Of a stretch of 21,045 bases of DNA, positions 1 to 7,736 are shown one piece after another. The position numbers and the translations under genes are program-made. The DNA lies in the NCBI GenBank assembly GCA_964345225.1, contig CAYFQB010000045.1:1-21045 (forward strand), in the 5' to 3' direction. This DNA is from CAYFQB01 sp964345225 (GTDB taxonomy: Bacteria; Nitrospirota; Thermodesulfovibrionia; Thermodesulfovibrionales; UBA6898). Numbering within the stretch: position 1 is the stretch's first letter; each line of letters begins with the position of its first letter. The notes under the pieces were generated by a model. It searched no databases and had not been told where the DNA came from. It saw only the letters and a program-made list of their open reading frames with translations.

Positions 1-1716
1 CAGCCTATGATAACAGAAGATGGGAAATTTGCTGTAACTTATAACGGCGAGATCTATAATTTCCGGGAACTCAGGGCAGAGTTGGAAAGCCTCGGTCACA
101 AGTTCAGGTCAAAAACCGATTCCGAAGTTGTCCTTTACTCATATATTCAGTGGGGAAGCGACTGTTTGAGCCGCTTTAACGGTATGTTTGCCTTTGGCAT
201 CTGGGACAAAACCAGGCAGGAACTGTTTCTTGCTCGTGACCGATACGGAATAAAACCCCTTTATTACACATTTCAGAATAATACATTTCTTTTCGCTTCT
301 GAACAGAAAGCTCTAATTGCCCATCCAGCGGTAAAAAGTGAAATCGACCTTGAGGCCCTGCTCGAGTATTTTACTTTCCAGAATATATTTACTGATAAAA
401 CCCTTCTGAAGGGTATCCGCCTTTTCCCTGCCGGCTGTTATACCAAAATTTCTCTTGGAGCTTTGAGCTTTCAGCTTTCCACTTTGAGCTTAACTCGTTA
501 CTGGGATTTCGATTTTATTGAACCGGATAATCCTTTAATGGAAGAAGAATATATCGAAGAACTCGATCGCCTGTTCCGCCAAGCAGTCAATCGGCAGCTT
601 GTAAGTGACGTAGAGCTTGGCTCTTATCTCAGCGGTGGAATGGACTCAGGTTCTATAACAGCCATAGCGGCAACCCAATTGCCGTATATAAAATCCTTTA
701 CCTGTGGATTTGACCTTCACTCGGCATCTGGATTAGAAATGGGATTTGACGAACGGGAAAAGGCTGAATATATGTCCTATCTTTTTAAGACCGAGCATTA
801 TGAAATGGTCTTAAAAGCAGGGGATATGGAGAGAATTCTTCCTAAACTTGCCTGGCACCTCGAAGAACCACGTGTAGGTCAGTGTTATCCCAATTTTTAT
901 GCATCTCAGCTTGCATCAAAATTTGTTAAAGTGGTACTTTCCGGATCTGGTGGAGACGAGCTGTTTGGTGGATATCCCTGGCGTTATTACAGAGCTGTTA
1001 TTAATGACGACTTTGAGCATTACATTGATAAATATTATGTTTACTGGCAGAGGCTTATCCCCAACAAATCGATCCACGAAATCTTTAGCCCTGTATGGGA
1101 TAAAGTAAGGCAAGTATGGACACGTGATATTTTCAGGGATGTGTTTTTAAAGCAGTTTCACAGAGTTAATAGACCTGAAGATTATGTAAATCATTCTCTT
1201 TACTTTGAGGCCAAGACATTCCTTCACGGCCTGCTGATTGTTGAGGACAAATTGAGCATGGCTCACAGCCTTGAGACCCGAGTGCCGTTCCTAGACAACG
1301 ACCTTGTAGATTTTGCCATGCAGGTCCCGGTGTACCTGAAACTGAAGAACCTGACCGAGGTAATCAAGCTTAACGAGAACGAACCCGGACTGAAGACTTC
1401 AAAGTACTTTCAGAAGACACGTGACGGTAAATTAGTACTGCGAAAGGTCATGGAGCGTTATATCCCTTCTGAAATCACAGAATCTGTAAAACAGGGATTT
1501 TCTGCTCCGGATGCATCATGGTTTAAAGGAGAAAGCATTAATTATGTTCGGAAAATGATTCTTGGTAAAAGTTCAAAAATATACGAGTTTCTTGACAGGG
1601 AAGCCGTCTGTTCATTGGTAAACGAGCACTTGGAGGGCAAAGTAAATAGAAGGCTGTTTATCTGGTCACTTCTAAATTTTGAGTGGTGGTGCAGGGAATT
1701 TATGGGTAATAATTAA
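1..1716 (+). CDS. AsnB-type glutamine-dependent amidotransferase (5' end outside window)
   Basis: This is an asparagine synthase (glutamine-hydrolysing) family protein, open at the left edge: frame 1 reads Gln-Pro before the first Met at position 7. Alignment by eye with the complete paralogue at 16649 suggests about 60 N-terminal residues are missing, including the catalytic Cys. Seen: the glutaminase-domain motifs YNGEIYNF and ARDRYGIKPLYY, then the ATP-pyrophosphatase loop SGGMDS at 631-648 and GSGGDELFGGYPW near 945-978. Family members in glycan clusters are thought to amidate uronic acids or similar carboxylated sugars rather than make free asparagine; that role is inferred from context. 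The linker between the two domains holds a 7-bp tandem repeat (454-495) that makes it longer than in the paralogue. The stop codon lies 1 nt before the next gene, so the two are probably co-transcribed. Confidence 0.93.
   Translation, partial: QPMITEDGKFAVTYNGEIYNFRELRAELESLGHKFRSKTDSEVVLYSYIQWGSDCLSRFNGMFAFGIWDKTRQELFLARDRYGIKPLYYTFQNNTFLFASEQKALIAHPAVKSEIDLEALLEYFTFQNIFTDKTLLKGIRLFPAGCYTKISLGALSFQLSTLSLTRYWDFDFIEPDNPLMEEEYIEELDRLFRQAVNRQLVSDVELGSYLSGGMDSGSITAIAATQLPYIKSFTCGFDLHSASGLEMGFDEREKAEYMSYLFKTEHYEMVLKAGDMERILPKLAWHLEEPRVGQCYPNFYASQLASKFVKVVLSGSGGDELFGGYPWRYYRAVINDDFEHYIDKYYVYWQRLIPNKSIHEIFSPVWDKVRQVWTRDIFRDVFLKQFHRVNRPEDYVNHSLYFEAKTFLHGLLIVEDKLSMAHSLETRVPFLDNDLVDFAMQVPVYLKLKNLTEVIKLNENEPGLKTSKYFQKTRDGKLVLRKVMERYIPSEITESVKQGFSAPDASWFKGESINYVRKMILGKSSKIYEFLDREAVCSLVNEHLEGKVNRRLFIWSLLNFEWWCREFMGNN
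454..495 (+). repeat. Degenerate 7-bp tandem repeat (CTTTNNN-like) inside the amidotransferase gene
   Basis: Six consecutive 7-bp units each begin CTT, four of them CTTT; CTTTGAG occurs twice (461-467 and 482-488). The total of 42 nt is a multiple of three, so the frame is kept and 14 residues, rich in Leu, Ser and Thr, are encoded. The segment sits just before the conserved RYW at the start of the synthetase domain. The paralogue at 16649 is about seven residues shorter there. Heptameric short tandem repeats are known in several bacterial groups, mostly between genes. Slipped-strand expansion in a tolerant linker is the simplest explanation. Confidence 0.7.
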
Positions 1717-1717
1717 A

Positions 1718-2659
1718 ATGTCAGCTTTAAAAAGACTAAAGATAAGTCCGGATCCTGTTGAGAGTTCCCAATTTTCAGAAGCACAAAAACAGACGAAGCA
1801 GGTATTTGGATTTAAGTGGAAAAAACGTGAGACATATGAGTCCGAGAATGTAAAGGAAAGCATGAAAAGATGGCTTTTTGAACGCTACTGTGACAATAAT
1901 CCCGGGAAACTCAGCGAATGGCTGTCAGGAGAACGAAAAATATTGCTTGATGCAGGATGTGGTTCGGGATTTTCTGCACTACTTTTTTTCGGTGATCATT
2001 TAAAAAATCATGATTATCTAGGGGTTGATATTTCGGATTCTGTGGATATAGCAAAACAGCGATTTCAGGAGGAAGGCTATCAAGGAGATTTTCTGAAGAT
2101 GAATTTGATGGACTTGCCCGTTCCGGAAAGCTCAGTAGATATGATTTTTTCAGAGGGCGTTTTGCATCATACTGACAGTACTGAAAAATCCCTCAATTTT
2201 CTTTCGAAAAAGCTGAAGCCAGGCGGTAGGTTTCTCTTTTATGTATATAAGAAAAAAGGGCCTGTTCGCGAGTTTACTGATGACTTTATCAGAAATTATC
2301 TAAAGGATTTCGATGATCAAAAGACATGGGAAGAATTAATCCCATTGACAAAACTTGGAGAAGCGCTGGGAAGATTGAATATAAAAGTAGATGTTCCGGA
2401 GGCAATACCGTTTCTTGATATCCCAGCAGGCAGTATCGATATACAGAGGCTGTTCTACTGGCACTTTTGCAAGGCATTCTATAATCCAGATTGGAGCATT
2501 GAGGAAATGAACCATATCAACTTTGACTGGTTCAGGCCGTTAAACTGCCATCGGCATACACCGGAAGAAATAAAACAGTGGTGCAATGAAGCCGGGCTTG
2601 ATATCGAAAACATGAATATTCAGGAATCAGGTATTACAGTAGTAGCAATTAAACTGTAA
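1718..2659 (+). CDS. Class I SAM-dependent methyltransferase
   Basis: A 313-residue Methyltransf_11-type protein. Motif I is LLDAGCGSGF (about residues 76-85), followed by the acidic-strand motif GVDIS, then LPVPESSVDMIFSEGVLHH and a post-motif KPGGRFLFY. The N-terminal 35 residues include the phrase VFGFKW, comparable with IFGFEW in the methyltransferase at 10802, so the two may share a subfamily. I chose the ATG at 1718, 1 nt after the upstream stop; an in-frame TTG at 1679 would overlap the amidotransferase and adds no conserved sequence. No transmembrane segment is evident, so it probably acts in the cytoplasm. The substrate is unknown; O-methylation of a sugar or a terminal cap is inferred from context. 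Confidence 0.88.
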   Translation: MSALKRLKISPDPVESSQFSEAQKQTKQVFGFKWKKRETYESENVKESMKRWLFERYCDNNPGKLSEWLSGERKILLDAGCGSGFSALLFFGDHLKNHDYLGVDISDSVDIAKQRFQEEGYQGDFLKMNLMDLPVPESSVDMIFSEGVLHHTDSTEKSLNFLSKKLKPGGRFLFYVYKKKGPVREFTDDFIRNYLKDFDDQKTWEELIPLTKLGEALGRLNIKVDVPEAIPFLDIPAGSIDIQRLFYWHFCKAFYNPDWSIEEMNHINFDWFRPLNCHRHTPEEIKQWCNEAGLDIENMNIQESGITVVAIKL

Positions 2660-2706
2660 AGTTATTATCAACTTTTAGAATTTGAACTCTTACAAGGATT
2701 GTAATC

Positions 2707-3270
2707 ATGAAAGAAATCGAAAAATTATTTAAAAGTTTAAATAATTTGTATGATCTAAAAACAAGACAATTTATGGAAAAGTGGGACCGGCTGCTTCCCC
2801 TAAATGAAATGATAATAGATCGATGGGAAAAAGCAAAAAAGTTAAAGTTTGGGGAAGGAACCTCTATCTATGACAGTTCTTTAATATTTGGAAATGTTAA
2901 AGTTGGGGAAAATACCTGGATAGGTCCGTTTACAATTTTAGATGGAAGCGGAGGGGTACTGACAATAGGTAATTATTGCAGTATTTCAACGGGAGTACAG
3001 ATTTATACCCATGACAGCGTGAAGTGGGCTATTACAGGTGGAAAAGCTGAATATGAAAAATCACCTACAATAATAGGCAATTGCTGTTACGTGGGTCCGT
3101 TTTCATTAATTGCTAAAAGTGTAAAAATAGGGGATCATTCCATTATAGGAGCTTTTAGTTATGTAGACAGAGATATTTCTGATTATTCTGTTGTTAGGGG
3201 TCAACCTGCAAGGGTGGTTGGGAAGGTGAAGATAAAGAATGAGACGGAGGTTGAGATTGAATATTTTTAG
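2707..3270 (+). CDS. Hexapeptide-repeat (left-handed beta-helix) O-acetyltransferase
   Basis: A 187-residue protein of the WbbJ/maltose-acetyltransferase type. The first 50 residues are a charged helical lead-in. Imperfect hexapeptide turns follow: FGNVKVGENTWIGPFTIL, LTIGNYCSISTGVQIYTHDS, IGNCCYVGPFSLIA, VKIGDHSIIGAFSYVDRDI. It ends with the family's QPARVVGKV. The His of YTHDS (near residue 103) is the likely catalytic base by analogy with the family. It would transfer an acetyl group from acetyl-CoA to a sugar hydroxyl or amine in the cytoplasm; the acceptor cannot be deduced. A plausible ribosome binding site AAGGA lies about 8 nt upstream of the ATG. Directly after the stop lies a degraded radical SAM fragment, so this gene may mark a recombination junction. 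Confidence 0.88.
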   Translation: MKEIEKLFKSLNNLYDLKTRQFMEKWDRLLPLNEMIIDRWEKAKKLKFGEGTSIYDSSLIFGNVKVGENTWIGPFTILDGSGGVLTIGNYCSISTGVQIYTHDSVKWAITGGKAEYEKSPTIIGNCCYVGPFSLIAKSVKIGDHSIIGAFSYVDRDISDYSVVRGQPARVVGKVKIKNETEVEIEYF

Positions 3271-3379
3271 AGGCATTGCCTTTTGTATGGAATCCAGTTA
3301 ATTGCTGTGTGTACAAATGGAGATTTTATTCATAGATAGACTTGCAGAGCAAGGAATTGATGAAAAGAAAGTCCAGTAA
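3271..3379 (+). pseudogene. Radical SAM gene remnant
   Basis: The gap between the acetyltransferase and the next methyltransferase carries decayed coding sequence. Frame 1 (3286-3330) reads YGIQLIAVCTNGDFI before a stop. Frame 2 (3335-3376) then reads DRLAEQGIDEKKVQ before a stop. Together they follow residues about 137-165 of the intact radical SAM protein at 4585, which reads NKGIPFITTCTNGDFV and then VNSGIDEISFQ. At the DNA level 3311-3327 matches 5021-5037 at 16 of 17 positions. About 110 nt survive, with one frameshift and stop codons. It is either a remnant of a tandem copy or a scar left by gene replacement. Confidence 0.68.
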
Positions 3380-3406
3380 TAAACACTAGAATAATGCAGA
3401 GGTTTT

Positions 3407-4423
3407 ATGCCTAATAATATTCTCTTATGTTGTAAGCAGTGTGGTAATATTCTCAAACCTCAAACTGATATTTATATCTGCGGTACTTGTTTTAAGAGTT
3501 ATGAAATTGTAAACGGTATCGTATTAATGGAGGCCAGAAAACAGGACGTCGATCTAAGAATACCAAAAAACTTAATGGATATTCATAAACTGAGATATGA
3601 GCGAAAGTATTTTGGTTCTGTGATAAAAAGTGATGTTGAGTATTATGCGCACTTGCATAGTATAAACTTCACAAAATTTCACGTGGAATTACTTTCATCT
3701 TATATAAATGATCCGGCTGTTATTGTTGATTTAGGTTGTGGACAGCTTCCATCTATCAACTATTTACATGAATCTATAGTAAAAAAGTATTATGGACTGG
3801 ACTTGAGTTATGAATCACTTGTTATTGCCAATAATAATTTCAAGAGGCATTTCCCTTTAACCCTCGTTCAGCATGGTATTACAGAAATTCCCTTTCCAGA
3901 CAGGTCTGTTGATGTTGTAATTAGCAGTGAAGTAATAGAACATATTGATCATCCCTTCGACCACCTTATAGAGATATATAGGATATGCAAACAAGGAGGT
4001 TATTTATCACTTTCCACTCCGTGTGCATCAATGTATTTTTATCCGTTCAATTTTCTCTATGCCTTAAAATATCCGAGAAGATTCAAAAATTGGTTTAATA
4101 ATTGGCAAAAACAAATAAATGCACATAATTATTGGGACGAGGCTTTAATGTGGCATCCCGGATTGCGACCTAAGATACTAAAGGATTGGATTATTAAAGC
4201 GGGTTTTTCAATAGTACGCCATGAGACCAAATTGTGGTATTATCATACACCTATCAGGTTAATGTGGAAAACATGTGCTTTTCTTGAAAAAAGAGGTTTT
4301 TCTTCAGCAAGTATTGTATTTAAGAAATATCTTGAATTTACGGATAAGGTATTGTCTTTAAATATTCCAATAATCAAATGGAGTGGAATCCGACAATTTA
4401 TCCTCTGTCAAAAAAGTCGTTAA
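3407..4423 (+). CDS. SAM-dependent methyltransferase with N-terminal zinc-ribbon-like segment
   Basis: A 338-residue protein. The N-terminus has two CxxC pairs, Cys9/Cys12 and Cys25/Cys28, followed by YEIVNGIVLM, resembling Trm112-like zinc ribbons found at the start of some methyltransferases. The catalytic domain begins around residue 105: motif I IVDLGCGQLPS (107-117), YGLDLS, then IPFPDRSVDVVISSEVIEHIDHPFDHL and GGYLSLSTP. The C-terminal third is rich in Trp and Lys and may contact membrane or substrate; no clear transmembrane helix is seen. The start is supported by AGAGG at 3398-3402, 4 nt upstream of the ATG. A role in methylating the glycan is inferred from the neighbourhood. Confidence 0.87.
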   Translation: MPNNILLCCKQCGNILKPQTDIYICGTCFKSYEIVNGIVLMEARKQDVDLRIPKNLMDIHKLRYERKYFGSVIKSDVEYYAHLHSINFTKFHVELLSSYINDPAVIVDLGCGQLPSINYLHESIVKKYYGLDLSYESLVIANNNFKRHFPLTLVQHGITEIPFPDRSVDVVISSEVIEHIDHPFDHLIEIYRICKQGGYLSLSTPCASMYFYPFNFLYALKYPRRFKNWFNNWQKQINAHNYWDEALMWHPGLRPKILKDWIIKAGFSIVRHETKLWYYHTPIRLMWKTCAFLEKRGFSSASIVFKKYLEFTDKVLSLNIPIIKWSGIRQFILCQKSR

Positions 4424-4584
4424 TCAGCACTATGACCAGACTGTTTCTAAATATTCTTTAATGAATTAGGAATAGTAATAAAAACTCGACGCACAGCTGT
4501 GACATTGCTGCTTTTAAACTGTAAATACCTGTTACATATATAAAAACTGTCCTTTGCTCTTATTTGGCAATCCTCAAACTATAG
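4424..4584 (+). other. Intergenic gap, AT-rich, no gene recognised
   Basis: These 161 bases hold no open frame of useful length. Two weak observations: a 10-bp perfect palindrome CACAGCTGTG at 4492-4501, and a short frame from about 4419 reading HYDQTVSKYS, which faintly resembles the start of some methyltransferases. Neither is strong enough to name. No convincing promoter, terminator or ribosome binding site could be assigned. Confidence 0.5.
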
Positions 4585-5661
4585 ATGTTAAGTATATTAA
4601 ACAAACTAAAGGTAGTAATAAAAAAATATCCTCCATTATATCGAGTTGTCCGTAATTCTTATACAATTTTAGGAGGTTTTAAAGGACTTTTAAAGAGGCA
4701 AAGGGGTGCAAAAGATTATTTTCTCTCCACAATCTCATTGAGCCAGCATTCATCATATGTTGCTGGTAAACCCATGAATATTACAATTGAACCGACCAAT
4801 ATCTGCAATCTCCACTGTCCTGTCTGCGAAACAGGAGCAGGTATTCTTCAAAGGCCAAAGAGAAATATGTCCTTTGAAGAATTCAGGATCATTATCGATA
4901 AGATTGCTTTTCATACCAATATACTCATGTTTTATTTCATGGGCGAACCCTTCCTGAATAAGGATGCCTACCGGATGATCAGGTATGCCAAAAATAAAGG
5001 GATCCCGTTTATCACTACCTGTACCAATGGAGATTTTGTGAAACCTGAAGAACTAGTTAACTCTGGCATCGATGAAATAAGTTTTCAGATAGGTGGCATG
5101 ACGCAGGAGACTCATAATACATATCGCGTAGGCAGCCGTTTAGATAGGGTTTTGGAAAACCTTAAGGAGACAGTACGGCTTAGAAATCAGATGAGATCAG
5201 CAATGTCTATTCTCTGTGGATTCATTTTGATGAGGCACAATGAGCATGAAATTGAAGAATTTAAAAGTGCGATGACACAAATAGGCGTGGATGAGGCGGT
5301 TGTTGTTGATCCCTGTGTAAGAACAATTGAGCAGGCAAAGGAAATGCTACCAACAGATGAGAAACACTGGTATTATGACCCTGTTGCACTGGGGAAAGGG
5401 GAACTTAAACCCAGAGTCATCCCTCAAGATGAATGCCCTTGGATATACTACTCCATGACAGTTCAGGTTAATGGGGACGTGGTCCCCTGTTGCAGAGATG
5501 TAAATGGCGAGAATGTCATGGGGAACTTGTATGTACAGAGCCTTGAAGATATCTGGAATGAAGAGCGTTTTATTAACTTCAGAAGTAAATTACTCAAGAA
5601 ACAGAGTGAGATCGGGATTTGCAGGCTGTGTTCCGGATATGGAGTGAGCCAGATAAAATGA
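4585..5661 (+). CDS. Radical SAM/SPASM domain protein
   Basis: A 358-residue protein. The radical SAM cluster motif CNLHCPVC provides Cys74, Cys78 and Cys81 (CxxxCxxC) for the 4Fe-4S cluster that cleaves S-adenosylmethionine. Strands with YFMGEPFLN, TTCTNGDF and EISFQIGG follow. The C-terminus is SPASM-like: DECPWIYYSMTVQVNGDVVPCC, GNLYVQSLEDIWNEE, then Cys346 and Cys349, suggesting an auxiliary iron-sulfur cluster. Such proteins occur in glycan loci of anaerobes, where they may oxidise, epimerise or otherwise modify a sugar or attached group; the reaction here is unknown. No clear ribosome binding site precedes the ATG. The stop overlaps the next start as ATGA (5658-5661), so the two genes are probably translationally coupled. 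A damaged relative lies at 3271-3379. Confidence 0.9.
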   Translation: MLSILNKLKVVIKKYPPLYRVVRNSYTILGGFKGLLKRQRGAKDYFLSTISLSQHSSYVAGKPMNITIEPTNICNLHCPVCETGAGILQRPKRNMSFEEFRIIIDKIAFHTNILMFYFMGEPFLNKDAYRMIRYAKNKGIPFITTCTNGDFVKPEELVNSGIDEISFQIGGMTQETHNTYRVGSRLDRVLENLKETVRLRNQMRSAMSILCGFILMRHNEHEIEEFKSAMTQIGVDEAVVVDPCVRTIEQAKEMLPTDEKHWYYDPVALGKGELKPRVIPQDECPWIYYSMTVQVNGDVVPCCRDVNGENVMGNLYVQSLEDIWNEERFINFRSKLLKKQSEIGICRLCSGYGVSQIK

Positions 5662-7649
5662 CAACAAAACCACGTATTTTATTCATTATACCTTCTGATT
5701 TTGATGCATTAAAGCGAAAAGGCGTTATAAACATGATTTTAGAGCGTGATGAGAATGGATTTTTTGAGCGAGTTATATCAGTTCATCCAATCACACAGAA
5801 AACACAGAGAGTTTATTTAAACGAAAAGCATGTTTTATATGATATAGGATTAGATATCATACCTGGTTTAAATAAATATCTCGTTTTACGAATTATTCAG
5901 GCTCCATTTCATTTTATCCGTGTTATAAGGAGACTAATCATTTTAGTTAAAAAAGAAAATATAAATATTATCAGGGCAACTGATCCATACTTTGCGGGAT
6001 TGTTTGCGTTAATTGCATCCATGTTTACGAAAATTCCATGCTGTATTTCCATTCATTCAGATTATGATAAACGATATCAATTAGATCCGGAATACGGTGC
6101 CCCCAAGATTTTTGGTTCTAGAAAGTTTGCCAAGTATATTGAACACCTTACTCTTTCAAGGGTAAAAATGGTTATGCCTATTCGTGAAACATTAGCGCAA
6201 AAGGCGATAATGAATGGTGCTAAACCGGAAACTATCAGGATAATTCCTCATGGCATTGATATGGCACCTCTTAAACAATTGCCAAAAAACGATATATATA
6301 AATATTTTGAAATAGACAGAAATTCCAAAATTATCAGTTTTGTAGGTCGGCTCTCTAAAGAAAATTATGTGGATGATGTTCTGACATTAGCCAAAAAATT
6401 GTCACGGGTCAGAAATGATTTTGTGATTGTTATGGCAGGGGGTGGAGCCGAAAAAGACAGATTGAAGAAATTAGTTGCTAATGACAAAGATTTAAATCGT
6501 GTTATCCGCCTTGTCGGATTCCAGTCACGCGAAGTTTGCCTGGATTTGCGCCGTGCATCCGCTGTTTCTCTCTGTCTGATGGCAGGGTTTAGTCTGATTG
6601 AGGCTTGTGCAGCGGGACATCCTGTTGTTGCATACGATGTGGAATGGCATTCTGAACTTGTCAAAAATGATGAAACAGGCTTCCTGGTTAGGGAGCATGA
6701 CATTGACGGATTAGTTAAATCAGTATCTTATCTTTTAGACAATCCCGAGAAAGCTCTTCAGATGGGGGAGAATGCACAGGCATTTGCATTTGATAGACAT
6801 GACATAAATAAGACATCTGCAATCAAAAGACAATATTATCAGGAATTGTTGAAAGGAAAACCAGCCGATAAAAGTAAACATAATCCAATACTTCAGATTA
6901 TGGCTGAAAATCCCTGGTATACTGATGACCAGTTTGCATCTCAACTTTCTAATCCCGGCTCGCGGTCAGTTATTGAAAAAAGGTGGAATATTTTTGAAAA
7001 AGCCTTAATTGAATGGAAAAAAAATGCTGGCTTAGTTGATAAACATATTTATATTTTAGACGCTGGCTGCGGAGATGGCATCAATCTCTTTGCATTTTCT
7101 GAAGTGATTAAGAGACATAAATGGGATGCTAAACTTTTCGGGATAGACTATAATCCGATCCGGACAAGCAGAGCGACATGTATTGCAGGAGTTAACGGTG
7201 TTTATCTTGCTTCGTTATATACTCTGCCTTTTGCCGACAGAACTTTTGATGTAATACTATGCAATCAAGTATTAGAACATATTCCGGATGACTTGCTTGT
7301 TCTCAATGAATTGCATAGGGTACTCAAAAGAGATGGTTTATTAATTCTCGGTGTACCAAACGAAGGCTGTATTTTGGCCCGCTTGCGTAATCACGTATTA
7401 CAGCCTTCAATTTCCCGTTCCACAGACCATATCAATTTCTATACAGCTGAGGCTTTGTCTAAAAAAATGAATGATGCCGGTTTTCAGATAGTGCACATGG
7501 AACGCAAGGGCTTTTTCACTCCCCATCTGAGACTGCAGTACTTGATAACGGCCTGGACTATTGGTAGAAAGGCGTTAGATTTATTAGGCAGCATGATCTC
7601 TTCGCAATCAGCAGAACTAATTATTTTTGCGAAATTAAAACATGAATGA
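5658..7649 (+). CDS. GT4 glycosyltransferase fused to a SAM methyltransferase
   Basis: A 663-residue two-domain protein. Residues about 1-400 are a GT-B fold family 4 glycosyltransferase: ILFIIPSDFDAL at the start, RIIPHGID, ISFVGRLSKEN, and GFSLIEACAAGHPVVAYD. The usual EX7E motif is incomplete: only the second Glu is obvious, with Ala at the place of the first and a spacing two residues shorter. Residues about 430-663 are a class I methyltransferase: ILDAGCGDGINLF (Asp468), GIDYNPI, LPFADRTFDVILCNQVLEHI and DGLLILGVPNEG. I chose the ATG at 5658, inside the ATGA overlap; an in-frame ATG at 5619 lies deep in the previous gene. The fusion could add a sugar and methylate it, or methylate the chain end. 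The fusion is seen; its reaction is inferred. Confidence 0.9.
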   Translation: MTTKPRILFIIPSDFDALKRKGVINMILERDENGFFERVISVHPITQKTQRVYLNEKHVLYDIGLDIIPGLNKYLVLRIIQAPFHFIRVIRRLIILVKKENINIIRATDPYFAGLFALIASMFTKIPCCISIHSDYDKRYQLDPEYGAPKIFGSRKFAKYIEHLTLSRVKMVMPIRETLAQKAIMNGAKPETIRIIPHGIDMAPLKQLPKNDIYKYFEIDRNSKIISFVGRLSKENYVDDVLTLAKKLSRVRNDFVIVMAGGGAEKDRLKKLVANDKDLNRVIRLVGFQSREVCLDLRRASAVSLCLMAGFSLIEACAAGHPVVAYDVEWHSELVKNDETGFLVREHDIDGLVKSVSYLLDNPEKALQMGENAQAFAFDRHDINKTSAIKRQYYQELLKGKPADKSKHNPILQIMAENPWYTDDQFASQLSNPGSRSVIEKRWNIFEKALIEWKKNAGLVDKHIYILDAGCGDGINLFAFSEVIKRHKWDAKLFGIDYNPIRTSRATCIAGVNGVYLASLYTLPFADRTFDVILCNQVLEHIPDDLLVLNELHRVLKRDGLLILGVPNEGCILARLRNHVLQPSISRSTDHINFYTAEALSKKMNDAGFQIVHMERKGFFTPHLRLQYLITAWTIGRKALDLLGSMISSQSAELIIFAKLKHE

Positions 7650-7736
7650 ATTCCAGCCACCTTATATAATTTTTCAAGCCGGGAATTTCAGAAGATGTTA
7701 CATAAAAAGGCAGCATCAGTCTCTGTAATATTATAA

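Noticed and set aside
4419..4466. Short frame reading HYDQTVSKYS, faintly like a methyltransferase N-terminus
   Set aside because: Too short, with no motif I downstream in the gap.
4492..4501. Perfect 10-bp palindrome CACAGCTGTG
   Set aside because: Single occurrence with no flanking boxes; no basis for calling a binding site.
6365..6703. Minus-strand open frame of 112 codons inside the GT4-methyltransferase gene
   Set aside because: Low-complexity, Ser/Thr/Arg-rich translation antisense to a clearly conserved domain; it is a shadow of the real gene.
7695..7736. A 13-codon frame in the same phase as the flippase, ending in TAA directly before its ATG
   Set aside because: It could be a leader peptide or a truncated start of the flippase, but the flippase reads well from its own ATG and nothing shows that this is translated.
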